A stretch of DNA of 64,000 nucleotides from Variovorax sp. 679 (GTDB taxonomy: Bacteria > Pseudomonadota > Gammaproteobacteria > Burkholderiales > Burkholderiaceae_C): NCBI RefSeq assembly GCF_003952185.1, contig NZ_RXFS01000008.1, forward strand, positions 248,001-312,000, read 5' to 3'. The notes below the pieces were generated by a model. It had not been told where the DNA came from and did no database searches. It saw nothing but the letters and a program-made list of their open reading frames with translations. Below are positions 33,636 to 42,350 of the stretch, one piece after another (the stretch's first letter is position 1; every line of letters begins with the position of its first letter). Made by a program: the position numbers and the translations under genes.

Positions 33636-34061
33636 CTAGACCTTGTCGACCACCAGCCGGCTGCCGACCACCTCGACCACGCGGTGCTCGCCGGTCGAGG
33701 GCGTGCGGCCCGCGCGCTGGATCACCGTCCATTGCGCTCCCCGGTAGCGCACGGTTGCCGTGCCGTCAGCGTTCCAGGCATCGACCTGCACGCTTTCGCC
33801 GATGTCGAGGTTCACGTCGCGATTGGCTTCGGTGGGGGGAGCAGGAGGGCGCTTGCGCTGGATCGAATACCACACCAGTACGGCGCCCACGCCGATGACG
33901 GAGGCCACGATCAGCTGGGTGACGGTGCCGAAGCCCAGGTGCGCCGCGATCGCCGCGGCCGCGAAACCGGCTGCCAGCAGCAGAAGGTAGACGGTGCCCG
34001 AGAGCAGCTCGACCACGATGGCCGCCCCCGCAATCAGCCACCAGACAGTGGAATTCGCCAT
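33636..34061 (-). CDS. NfeD family membrane protein
   Basis: A 141-residue protein: two to three N-terminal membrane helices (residues 5-65) and a C-terminal OB-fold (NfeD domain) with LDIGESVQVDAWNADGTATVRYRGAQWTV. The family's partner is the SPFH protein encoded just downstream. The short form, without a serine protease domain, is the common proteobacterial version (YbbK-like). The ATG at 34061 is the first Met after an upstream stop-free tract. Confidence 0.92.
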   Translation of the reverse strand: MANSTVWWLIAGAAIVVELLSGTVYLLLLAAGFAAAAIAAHLGFGTVTQLIVASVIGVGAVLVWYSIQRKRPPAPPTEANRDVNLDIGESVQVDAWNADGTATVRYRGAQWTVIQRAGRTPSTGEHRVVEVVGSRLVVDKV

Positions 34062-34277
34062 GTCGACTCCTCTTTTGTGCTTGTTCGATGCGCGCCATTC
34101 TGATGCATCCGCTCCAAGCGCTTGCCGTGCGTAGGGGTACTGCGCGAGGCAGAAAAAGGGAGGCATGCCGGACTGCCGCGGACGGCTTGCGCCAAGCTGA
34201 CCGGACCCGTCATCCGAATTCCGTACACTTCGCGCCTCGCCACATTGCTGTCTGTCTGCCTGTCCGGAGCCCCGCTC

Positions 34278-36587
34278 ATGAAATTCCGCTTTCCCATCGT
34301 CATCATCGACGAGGACTTCCGCTCCGAAAACACTTCGGGTCTCGGCATCCGCGCGCTCGCGCAGGCCATCGAGACGGAGGGGTTCGAGGTGCTGGGCGTC
34401 ACCAGCTACGGCGACCTGAGCCAGTTCGCCCAGCAGCAAAGCCGCGCCAGTGCCTTCATCCTGTCGATCGACGACGAGGAGTTCACCATCGGCCCCGACC
34501 TCGATCCGGCCGTGCTGAACCTGCGCAACTTCATCGGTGAAGTGCGACGCAAGAACGCCGATGTGCCGATCTACATCTACGGCGAGACCAAGACCTCGCG
34601 CCATCTGCCCAACGACATCCTGCGCGAGCTGCACGGCTTCATCCACATGTTCGAGGACACGCCCGAATTCGTGGCGCGCCACATCATCCGCGAGGCCAAG
34701 AGCTATCTCGAGAGCGTGCAGCCGCCGTTCTTCAAGGCGCTGATCGACTATGCGGAAGACGGCTCCTACTCGTGGCACTGCCCGGGCCACTCGGGCGGCG
34801 TGGCGTTCCTGAAGAGCCCCGTGGGCCAGATGTTCCACCAGTTCTTCGGCGAGAACATGCTGCGCGCCGACGTCTGCAACGCGGTGGAAGAACTGGGGCA
34901 GCTGCTCGACCACACCGGCCCGGTGGCGGCCAGCGAGCGCAATGCGGCGCGCATCTTCAACGCCGACCACTGCTTCTTCGTGACCAACGGCACCAGCACC
35001 AGCAACAAGATGGTGTGGCACCACACGGTGGCGCCGGGCGACGTGGTGGTGGTCGACCGCAACTGCCACAAGTCGATCCTGCACGCGATCATCATGACCG
35101 GCGCCATTCCTGTGTTCATGAAGCCCACGCGCAACCACTTCGGCATCATCGGCCCCATTCCGAAGAGCGAATTCGAGCAGAGCGCCATCAAGGCCAAGAT
35201 CAAGGCCAACCCGCTGCTGGCCGACGTGGACGCCGACAAGGTCAAGCCGCGCGTGATGACGCTCACGCAGTCGACCTACGACGGCGTGATCTACAACACC
35301 GAGACCATCAAGAACATGCTCGACGGCTACGTCGACACGCTGCACTTCGACGAGGCATGGCTGCCGCACGCGGCCTTCCACCCGTTCTACGGCGCCTACC
35401 ACGCGATGGGCAAACGCCGCGTGCGGCCGAAGGAGTCGCTGGTGTTCGCCACGCAATCCACCCACAAGCTGCTGGCCGGCATCAGTCAGGCCAGCCACGT
35501 GCTGGTGCAGGATTCGCAGAACCGCCAGCTCGACCGCGACCTCTTCAACGAGGCCTACCTGATGCACTCGTCGACCAGCCCGCAATACGCGATCATCGCG
35601 AGCTGCGACGTGGCCGCCGCCATGATGGAGCCGCCCGGCGGCACCGCGCTGGTGGAGGAGAGCATCCTCGAGGCGCTGGACTTCCGCCGCGCCATGCGCA
35701 AGGTAGAGGAAGAGTTCGGCAAGGACGAGTGGTGGTTCAAGGTCTGGGGCCCCGAGAAGCTCGTCGACGAAGGCATCGGCCGTGCCGACGACTGGATCAT
35801 GCACGGCGAGAAGAACGGCCAGCCCAAAGGCAAGAGCAAGGGCAAGAATTCGCCGCGCAACTGGCACGGCTTCGGCGAGCTGGCCGATGGCTTCAACATG
35901 CTCGACCCGATCAAGTCGACCATCGTCACACCGGGCCTCGACCTCGAAGGCAACTTCGCCGAGACCGGCATTCCGGCCAGCGTGGTGACCAAGTTCCTCG
36001 CGGAGCACGGCGTGATCGTGGAGAAGACGGGCCTGTACAGCTTCTTCATCATGTTCACCATCGGCATCACCAAGGGCCGCTGGAACACGCTGCTCACGGC
36101 GCTGCAGCAGTTCAAGGACGACTACGCGCGCAACCAGCCGATGTGGCGCATCCTGCCGGAGTTCTGCCAGCAGCACCCCGGCTACGAGCGCCTGGGCTTG
36201 CGCGACCTGTGCCAGCACATCCACCAGCTGTACGCGCGCTACGACGTGGCCCGCCTCACGACCGAGATGTACCTGAGCGACCTGACGCCGGCCATGAAGC
36301 CCAGCGACGCCTTCGCCCACATCGCGCACCGCAAGACCGAGCGCGTGGAAATCGACGACCTCGAGGGCCGCATCACCACCAGCCTGATCACGCCGTACCC
36401 GCCGGGCATTCCGCTGCTGATTCCGGGCGAGGTGTTCAACAAGAAGATCGTCGACTACCTCAAGTTTTCGCGCGAGTTCAACACGCAGTGCCCCGGCTTC
36501 GAGACCGACATCCACGGTCTGGTTGCGCGCGTCGACGAGACGGGCAAGAAGCGCTACTACGCGGACTGTGTCAGGGAAGCGAAGTAA
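34278..36587 (+). CDS. Biosynthetic-type arginine/lysine/ornithine decarboxylase
   Basis: A 769-residue fold-type I PLP decarboxylase of the AdiA/LdcC/SpeF family. It has the N-terminal receiver-like wing domain (residues 1-130), the core with HCPGHSGG, the PLP-binding HFDEAW, and the Schiff-base Lys in QSTHKLLAG (Lys397), and the C-terminal domain. Length matches E. coli AdiA (755). A PKGKSKGKN basic patch occurs in the middle. Which amino acid it uses cannot be told from sequence; no cognate antiporter lies nearby. It could supply putrescine or cadaverine, or help in acid resistance. Confidence 0.9.
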   Translation: MKFRFPIVIIDEDFRSENTSGLGIRALAQAIETEGFEVLGVTSYGDLSQFAQQQSRASAFILSIDDEEFTIGPDLDPAVLNLRNFIGEVRRKNADVPIYIYGETKTSRHLPNDILRELHGFIHMFEDTPEFVARHIIREAKSYLESVQPPFFKALIDYAEDGSYSWHCPGHSGGVAFLKSPVGQMFHQFFGENMLRADVCNAVEELGQLLDHTGPVAASERNAARIFNADHCFFVTNGTSTSNKMVWHHTVAPGDVVVVDRNCHKSILHAIIMTGAIPVFMKPTRNHFGIIGPIPKSEFEQSAIKAKIKANPLLADVDADKVKPRVMTLTQSTYDGVIYNTETIKNMLDGYVDTLHFDEAWLPHAAFHPFYGAYHAMGKRRVRPKESLVFATQSTHKLLAGISQASHVLVQDSQNRQLDRDLFNEAYLMHSSTSPQYAIIASCDVAAAMMEPPGGTALVEESILEALDFRRAMRKVEEEFGKDEWWFKVWGPEKLVDEGIGRADDWIMHGEKNGQPKGKSKGKNSPRNWHGFGELADGFNMLDPIKSTIVTPGLDLEGNFAETGIPASVVTKFLAEHGVIVEKTGLYSFFIMFTIGITKGRWNTLLTALQQFKDDYARNQPMWRILPEFCQQHPGYERLGLRDLCQHIHQLYARYDVARLTTEMYLSDLTPAMKPSDAFAHIAHRKTERVEIDDLEGRITTSLITPYPPGIPLLIPGEVFNKKIVDYLKFSREFNTQCPGFETDIHGLVARVDETGKKRYYADCVREAK

Positions 36588-36614
36588 GCCAGGTTGGCCT
36601 GCCGAGAGGGCCGG

Positions 36615-37457
36615 CTAGCCTTCGCGCATCCGCATGAAGCGCGCGAAGCGCGGCAGGCCCTTGGCGGTGAGGCCGTTGTAGCGGTAGGTCACCCAGCTGC
36701 CGATGGCGGGTGGGTTCTCGCGCTCGGTGTCGGTGAAGCCGGTGCCGAGCCTGAAGCGCTTGCCGTCGGGCGTTTCGACAATCAGCGCTCCCAGCCGGGA
36801 GCCGTGCCTGCCCTTGCCGGTCACGTGCTCGATCACCCGCGCCTCGGCATCTTCGTAGGGCTTGACCTTCAGCAGGTCGTTGTTGCGCTCGCCGCGGTAT
36901 AGCGAGGCGCCGCGGTGGAGCATCAAGCCTTCGCCGCCCATCTTCACCGTCTTGTCCAACAGCGCCTGCAGTGCCTCGTGCGTGGTCGCGCGCTCCTGCG
37001 GCACCGGTACCACCCACGGCGCGTCGGTGATGGGAAGCAGCTTGCGCAAGGTGGTCAGCCGCGTGGTGAAGTCGCCTGGCTGGGTGGGCAGGTCGAACAC
37101 CATGAAGCGCATCTCGTGCCACGCGATGTCGTTGGGCGTCTGGCTGCGCGCTGTCGATACCGCGTGCGAGAACCGGCCCCGGCCTGCCCAGAGTTCGCCA
37201 TCGAGCGGTTGCTTCGGCAGCGGGGCGGTGAACCACACCGGGGCAATGATCCGCTCGCCGCCGCGCGTCCAGAACTGCTGGCCATCCCAGTAGGCGCGCG
37301 CGCCGTCGTACTTCTCGCTGACCCAGTAGCCCGCCAGCGACATGCCTGGGCGGTACGTCTCGGCCAGCATCAGCGATGGCGCGGATTCGCGCGCGAGCGC
37401 CGCTGGCGCGATGGCTAGGCCGAAGGCGGCGAGCAGCAGGGAGCGGCGATTCAGCAC
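36615..37457 (-). CDS. Secreted minimal ATP-dependent DNA ligase (Lig E type)
   Basis: A 280-residue ligase with nucleotidyltransferase and OB domains only. Motif I SEKYDGARA carries the adenylated Lys49; motif III (WHEMRFMVFDLP), motif IV GGEGLMLH and motif V LLKVKPYEDAEARV are visible. The first 22 residues form a signal peptide (RRSLLLAAFGLAIAPAALA), which places it in the periplasm, as known for Lig E proteins of competent Gram-negatives. It follows fabI on the same strand but is separated by a terminator; it converges on the decarboxylase gene. Confidence 0.92.
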   Translation of the reverse strand: MLNRRSLLLAAFGLAIAPAALARESAPSLMLAETYRPGMSLAGYWVSEKYDGARAYWDGQQFWTRGGERIIAPVWFTAPLPKQPLDGELWAGRGRFSHAVSTARSQTPNDIAWHEMRFMVFDLPTQPGDFTTRLTTLRKLLPITDAPWVVPVPQERATTHEALQALLDKTVKMGGEGLMLHRGASLYRGERNNDLLKVKPYEDAEARVIEHVTGKGRHGSRLGALIVETPDGKRFRLGTGFTDTERENPPAIGSWVTYRYNGLTAKGLPRFARFMRMREG

Positions 37458-37479
37458 GATGCTATGAAATAAGTAGCGG

Positions 37480-37499
37480 AAAAAGGCCGCTTTGCGGCC
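37480..37499 (-). terminator. Rho-independent terminator after fabI
   Basis: On the minus strand GGCCGC-AAA-GCGGCC is followed by five T, 24 bases past the fabI stop and just before the ligase gene start. It should make the ligase gene largely independent of fabI. Confidence 0.85.
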
Positions 37500-37523
37500 G
37501 TATCGAAGCGGGTGTCGGCGGGG

Positions 37524-38306
37524 TTACTCGGCCATCCCGCCGACGACATTGCTGAAGCCGCCGTCCACATAGGTGATCTCGGCGGTCACGCCGCTGGCCA
37601 GGTCGCTCAGAAGGAAGGCGGCGACGTTGCCGACTTCCTCGATGGTCACGTTGCGGCGGATCGGCGATGCGTCGGCCACGGCGGCCAGCATCTTGCCGAA
37701 GCCCTTGATGCCGCTGGCCGCCAGCGTCTTGATCGGGCCGGCGCTGATGCCGTTCACGCGCATGCCCTTCGGGCCGAGCGAGGCGGCCGTGTAGCGCACA
37801 GAGGCTTCGAGCGAGGCCTTGGCCAGGCCCATGGTGTTGTAGTTGGGCAGCGCGCGCTCGGCGCCCAGGTAGGTCAGCGTGAGCAGGGCCGACTTGTCGT
37901 TGAGGTAGGGCAGGGCCGACTTGGCCATTGCCGGGAAGCTGTAGGCACTGATGTCGTGCGCGACCTTGAAGCCCTCGCGCGAGAGTCCGTCGAGGAAGTC
38001 GCCCGCGATGGCCTCGCGCGGCGCGAAGCCGATGCTGTGCACGAAGCCGTCGAACCTGGGCCAGGCCTGCGAGAGATCGGCGAAGAGCTTGTCGATCTGC
38101 GCATCGTCGCTCACGTCGCAATCGAAAATGAGCTTCGAGCCGAAGTCTGCGGCATATTCGGTGATACGGTCCTTGAATCGCTCGCCGACGTAGCTGAAGG
38201 CGAGTTCCGCGCCCTGGTCGTGACAGGCCTTGGCAATGCCATAAGCAATGGAGCGATTGCTCAGTACACCGGTGATCAGCAGTTTCTTGCCCGAAAGAAA
38301 GCCCAT
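37524..38306 (-). CDS. fabI: Enoyl-ACP reductase (NADH), FabI
   Basis: A 260-residue SDR-family enzyme for the last step of fatty-acid elongation. The FabI form of the nucleotide site (GVLSNRSIAYGIAKA), the SIGFAP segment and the catalytic Tyr-x6-Lys in YNTMGLAKASLEASVRY are visible. Length equals E. coli FabI (262). The Met at 38306 is the family start. It diverges from yejA with only 37 bases between start codons. Confidence 0.96.
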   Translation of the reverse strand: MGFLSGKKLLITGVLSNRSIAYGIAKACHDQGAELAFSYVGERFKDRITEYAADFGSKLIFDCDVSDDAQIDKLFADLSQAWPRFDGFVHSIGFAPREAIAGDFLDGLSREGFKVAHDISAYSFPAMAKSALPYLNDKSALLTLTYLGAERALPNYNTMGLAKASLEASVRYTAASLGPKGMRVNGISAGPIKTLAASGIKGFGKMLAAVADASPIRRNVTIEEVGNVAAFLLSDLASGVTAEITYVDGGFSNVVGGMAE

Positions 38307-38343
38307 GAGGTTGCCTTGTGAAAATCTTGGGCAGAATTCTCGC

Positions 38344-40173
38344 ATGCGTCTTCTCGGAGTCTGGTGGTTGATGGTGTGCGCGGTTCCTGCCTGGGCCGCG
38401 CATGGATATGCACTCTGGGACGACCTGAAATACGCCCCCGGCTTCAAGGCCTTCGACTATGTGAACGCCGATGCGCCCAAGGGCGGCGAGCTGCGGCTGG
38501 TGAGCAACCTGCGCGTTTCCACCTTCGACAAATACAACCCCTTCACCATCAAGGGCACGGCGCCGGCCTACCTCGACAGCCTGATGTTCGACACGCTGTT
38601 GACCGGCGCGATGGACGAGACCGGCTCCGGCTACGGCCTGCTCGCAGAGGACGTCACCGTGGCCCCCGACCGCCGCAGCGTCACTTTCCGTCTTAGGCCC
38701 GAGGCGAAATTCCACAACGGCATGCCGGTCGAGGCGGCCGACGTGAAGCACAGCTACGACACGCTCATCGGCCCCTTCACCTCGCCGGGCTACAAGACGC
38801 TGCTGCAGGAGGTCGACGGGGCCGACGTGATCAATGCGCGCACCATTCGCTTCCGCTTCAAGACGGTGAATCGCGAGCTGCCGCTGATCGTGGGGAGCCT
38901 GCCGGTTTTCAGTCGTGCATGGGGCGTGGAGAACGGCAAGGCCAAGCCCTTCGACCAGGTGGTGATGGACATCCCCATCGGCAGCGGTGCGTACAAGATC
39001 GGCCCGGTGCGCTTCGGCAAGGACATCACCTATGTGCGCGACCCCAGCTATTGGGGACGTGACTTGCCGGTGAACCGCGGTTCGCACAACTTCGACCGCA
39101 TCACCGTCAAGATCTACAAGGACAACACGGCCCGGCTCGAGGCGCTCAAGGCCGGCGAGTTCGACATGATGAGCTTCTACTCGGCCGGCGACTGGGCGCG
39201 GCGGGTGAACGGCAAACGCTTCACCACGGGTGAGCTCGTCAAGCACGAGTTCCCGCACAAGAAGCCTGCGGGCTTCCAGAGCTTCGTGCTCAATTCCCGG
39301 CGCGACAGGCTCAGCGACCCACGTGTTCGCGAGGCCCTGGGCCTGGCGCTCGACTACGAGTGGATGAACCGGCAGATGTTCTACAACGGCTATCCGCGCG
39401 TGAAGGACCTGTTCGGGAACACCGACTGTGAGGCGCAGGGCCTGCCTTCGGCCGAGGAAAAGGCATTGCTCGAACCCTGGCGCGGCAAGATCCCCGATGC
39501 GAGCTTCGGCCCGATGTACACCCCGCCCACCACCGAGGGCGAAGGCCATTCGTTGCGCAACAACCTGCGCCGCGCTCGCGACCTGCTCAAGCAGGCCGGC
39601 TGGGAATACCGCGATGGCGCGCTTCGCAACGCCAAGGGCGAGGTGATGAGGCTGGAGTATCTCGACAGCAAGGAGGGCGGCGTGCGCACCGTGTCGCCCT
39701 GGATCCGAAACCTCGAGAAGCTCGGCATCACGCTGAACTTTGCAACCGTCGACTTCGCGCTTTACCAGGAGCGACTCGATCGCTTCGATTTCGACATCAC
39801 GACCATCAACTTCCAGGGCACCAACAACCCCGGGCAGCAGTTGCTCGAGATATTCGGCAGCAAGGCGGCCAAGACGGAAAGCTCCGGCAACTACATGGGC
39901 GTGTCGACGCCGGCGGTCGATGCACTTCTCAAGGACATCGTCAACGCCGACACCAAGGCCGAGCTGATGCCCGCCTGCCGTGCGCTCGACCGGGTGATCA
40001 TGTTCAGCCACTACCTCATCCCCCAGTGGACGTTGAACTCGCACCGTATCGTCTATGACGACTGGCGGCTCGTGTTCAAGGCGCCGATGCCGCCGTACGC
40101 CAATGGCGAAGACTGGGTCATGGGTACCTGGTGGGCCAAGCCGTCTCGCAAGTCGGCGGAGTCGGCTCCCTAG
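38344..40173 (+). CDS. yejA: Peptide ABC transporter substrate-binding protein YejA
   Basis: A 609-residue family 5 extracellular solute-binding protein. The signal peptide is about 18 residues (WWLMVCAVPAWA), followed by HGYALWDDLKYAPGFKAFDYVNADAPKGGELRL, the YejA hallmark. Length matches E. coli YejA (604). It starts the yejABEF operon. A CAGAAT about 12 bases before the ATG could be a -10 box, which would make the transcript nearly leaderless; this is a guess. The system imports peptides, including microcin C in E. coli. Confidence 0.94.
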   Translation: MRLLGVWWLMVCAVPAWAAHGYALWDDLKYAPGFKAFDYVNADAPKGGELRLVSNLRVSTFDKYNPFTIKGTAPAYLDSLMFDTLLTGAMDETGSGYGLLAEDVTVAPDRRSVTFRLRPEAKFHNGMPVEAADVKHSYDTLIGPFTSPGYKTLLQEVDGADVINARTIRFRFKTVNRELPLIVGSLPVFSRAWGVENGKAKPFDQVVMDIPIGSGAYKIGPVRFGKDITYVRDPSYWGRDLPVNRGSHNFDRITVKIYKDNTARLEALKAGEFDMMSFYSAGDWARRVNGKRFTTGELVKHEFPHKKPAGFQSFVLNSRRDRLSDPRVREALGLALDYEWMNRQMFYNGYPRVKDLFGNTDCEAQGLPSAEEKALLEPWRGKIPDASFGPMYTPPTTEGEGHSLRNNLRRARDLLKQAGWEYRDGALRNAKGEVMRLEYLDSKEGGVRTVSPWIRNLEKLGITLNFATVDFALYQERLDRFDFDITTINFQGTNNPGQQLLEIFGSKAAKTESSGNYMGVSTPAVDALLKDIVNADTKAELMPACRALDRVIMFSHYLIPQWTLNSHRIVYDDWRLVFKAPMPPYANGEDWVMGTWWAKPSRKSAESAP

Positions 40174-40201
40174 CGCAGACAGAAAAAGAAGGTAACCGGT
40201 C

Positions 40202-41236
40202 GTGCTCTCCTATGTCCTCAAGCGCCTGCTGCTGTTCATCCCGACGCTGCTCGGCGTGCTGCTGGTGACTTTCCTGGTGATCCAGTTCGTACCCGGCGGG
40301 CCGGTGGAGCAGTACCTCGCCGAAGCCAAGACGGCGGGGCGGGGCGGTGGCGGCTTCGAGTCTGGTGGCGGCAGCTATCGCGGCAACCAGGGCGTCGACC
40401 CAAAGCGGCTCGAACAGATCAAGGCGCTCTACGGCTTCGACAAGCCGCCGCATGAGCGGCTGTTCCAGATGCTCGGTCAGTTTGCGCGCTTCGACCTGGG
40501 CAAGAGCTTCTTCCAGAACAAGGACGTCTGGACGCTGATCCTGGAAAAGCTGCCGGTGTCGATCAGCCTTGGTCTCTGGACCTTCTTCATCAGCTACGGC
40601 GTGGCGGTGCCGCTGGGCGTTGCAAAGGCAGTGAGGGCGGGGACGCGCTTCGACCTGATCAGTACGCTGATCGTGCTGATCGGCTATGCAATTCCGGGGT
40701 TCGTGCTCGGTGTCGCGTTGCTGGTGGTCTTCGGTGGCCAGTTGCAGTGGTTCCCGTTGCGGGGGCTGACCTCCGCCAATTGGGATGACCTGAGCTGGGG
40801 GGCGCGCATCGTCGATTACCTGTGGCACATCACCTTGCCGGTCACCGCCATGGTGCTTGGCAGTTTCGCGATGACGGCCATGCTGACCAAGAACGCTTTT
40901 CTCGAGGAGATCCGAAAGCAATACGTGCTGACGGCGCGCGCCAAGGGTTTGGGCGAAGGGCAGGTGCTCTGGAAGCATGTGTTCCGCAATGCACTGATCC
41001 CGATCATCACGGGACTGCCCTCGGCCTTCATCGGCGCATTCTTCGCGGGCTCGCTGCTGATCGAGACGCTGTTCTCGCTCGACGGCCTGGGCCTGCTGGG
41101 CTACGAAAGCGTCATTCGCCGCGACTACCCGGTGGTGCTGGGCACCCTGTACCTCTTCACGCTGATCGGCCTGGTGACCAAGCTGATTTCCGATCTCTGC
41201 TACGTATGGGTGGACCCGCGTGTCAAATTCGATTGA
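40202..41236 (+). CDS. yejB: Peptide ABC transporter permease YejB
   Basis: A 344-residue permease with about six membrane helices and the typical binding-protein-dependent loop (EEIRKQYVLTARAKGLGEGQVLWKHVFRNALIP). It begins with GTG at 40202, 28 bases after yejA, preceded by GAAGG. A Gly-rich stretch (TAGRGGGGFESGGGSYRGNQG) lies in the first periplasmic loop, as in other YejB proteins. Its end overlaps the yejE start by 17 bases. Confidence 0.94.
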   Translation: MLSYVLKRLLLFIPTLLGVLLVTFLVIQFVPGGPVEQYLAEAKTAGRGGGGFESGGGSYRGNQGVDPKRLEQIKALYGFDKPPHERLFQMLGQFARFDLGKSFFQNKDVWTLILEKLPVSISLGLWTFFISYGVAVPLGVAKAVRAGTRFDLISTLIVLIGYAIPGFVLGVALLVVFGGQLQWFPLRGLTSANWDDLSWGARIVDYLWHITLPVTAMVLGSFAMTAMLTKNAFLEEIRKQYVLTARAKGLGEGQVLWKHVFRNALIPIITGLPSAFIGAFFAGSLLIETLFSLDGLGLLGYESVIRRDYPVVLGTLYLFTLIGLVTKLISDLCYVWVDPRVKFD

Positions 41237-42350
41237 ACCCGGGGTAGCCGTTTCCGGTGTGGACGATGCAGTGCAGGGGCGCAATGGCGCCGACAGAGAG
41301 AGTGCATCCAGGGTGAGTGCTCGTGTCCACAATTCGCCTGGTCGCCGCGCGTGGCAGCGCTTCAAGCGCAACCGGCTTGGTTTCTGGAGCCTGGTGCTCT
41401 TCTCGTGCATGGTGCTGCTGAGCCTTTTCGCAGAGGTGCTTTCTACCGACAAGCCGCTGGTGCTCCGCTACGAGGGAAAGACCTATTTCCCGGTGCTGCG
41501 CGACTACTCAGAGAAGACCTTCGGTGGCGACTTCGAGACGCCAGCGGACTATCTCGACCCGTTCATTCGCGAGCGCATCACGCAGGGCGACAACTGGGCG
41601 ATCTACGCGCTCAATCCCTACGGGCCCAAGACGCTGAACTACTTCGCCAAATCGCCGAGCCCTGCCGCGCCGACGAGCGACAACCTGCTCGGGACCGACG
41701 ACCGGGGGCGCGACCTGCTTGCACAGCTGATCTACGGCTTTCGCGTGAGCGTGCTGTTCGGGCTTGCGCTCACCGCCATCGGCACGGTGCTGGGCGTGGC
41801 CGCAGGGGCGGTGCAGGGCTATTTCGCGGGCAAGGTCGACCTTGCGTTCCAGCGCTTCATCGAGATCTGGAGCTCGATGCCCGAGCTCTACCTGCTCATC
41901 ATCTTCAGCGCGATCTTCGCGCCCAGCGTGGCGCTGCTGCTCATCCTGCTGAGCCTGTTCGGCTGGATGGGGTTGGCCGACTACGTGCGCGCCGAGTTCC
42001 TGCGCAATCGCCAGATGGACTACGTGCGCGCGGCGCGTGCGCTCGGCGTGGGCAATCTGCAGATCATGTGGCGCCACATCCTGCCCAACAGCATGGTGCC
42101 GGTCGTCACCTTCCTTCCGTTCCGGATGAGTGCGGCCATCCTCGCGCTGACCTCGCTCGACTTTCTCGGGCTGGGCGTGCCGCCGGGCACGCCGTCGCTC
42201 GGCGAACTGCTGAGCCAGGGCAAGGCGAACATCGACGCGTGGTGGATCTCGATCTCCACCTTCGGCGTGCTGGTCGTCACGCTGATGCTGCTGACCTTCA
42301 TGGGCGACGCGCTACGCGATGCGCTCGATCCGCGGAAGGCCGACAAGTGA
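41220..42350 (+). CDS. yejE: Peptide ABC transporter permease YejE
   Basis: A 376-residue permease with the EAA-type loop (RNRQMDYVRAARALGVGNLQIMWRHILPNSMVP) and a long first periplasmic loop typical of YejE (LVLRYEGKTYFPVLRDYSEKTFGG). I use the GTG at 41220, which overlaps yejB by 17 bases; the first 40 residues form a poorly conserved tail, so a later start is possible. The stop overlaps the yejF GTG. Confidence 0.92.
   Translation: MSNSIEPGVAVSGVDDAVQGRNGADRESASRVSARVHNSPGRRAWQRFKRNRLGFWSLVLFSCMVLLSLFAEVLSTDKPLVLRYEGKTYFPVLRDYSEKTFGGDFETPADYLDPFIRERITQGDNWAIYALNPYGPKTLNYFAKSPSPAAPTSDNLLGTDDRGRDLLAQLIYGFRVSVLFGLALTAIGTVLGVAAGAVQGYFAGKVDLAFQRFIEIWSSMPELYLLIIFSAIFAPSVALLLILLSLFGWMGLADYVRAEFLRNRQMDYVRAARALGVGNLQIMWRHILPNSMVPVVTFLPFRMSAAILALTSLDFLGLGVPPGTPSLGELLSQGKANIDAWWISISTFGVLVVTLMLLTFMGDALRDALDPRKADK

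Noticed and set aside
33636..36515. A 959-codon open frame on the minus strand opposite the decarboxylase
   Set aside because: Only its last part is real (the NfeD protein at 33636-34061). The rest is antisense to a well-supported PLP decarboxylase.
41220..41236. Frameshift between yejB and yejE
   Set aside because: The 17-base overlap with a GTG start is a normal coupled arrangement; both proteins are full length.
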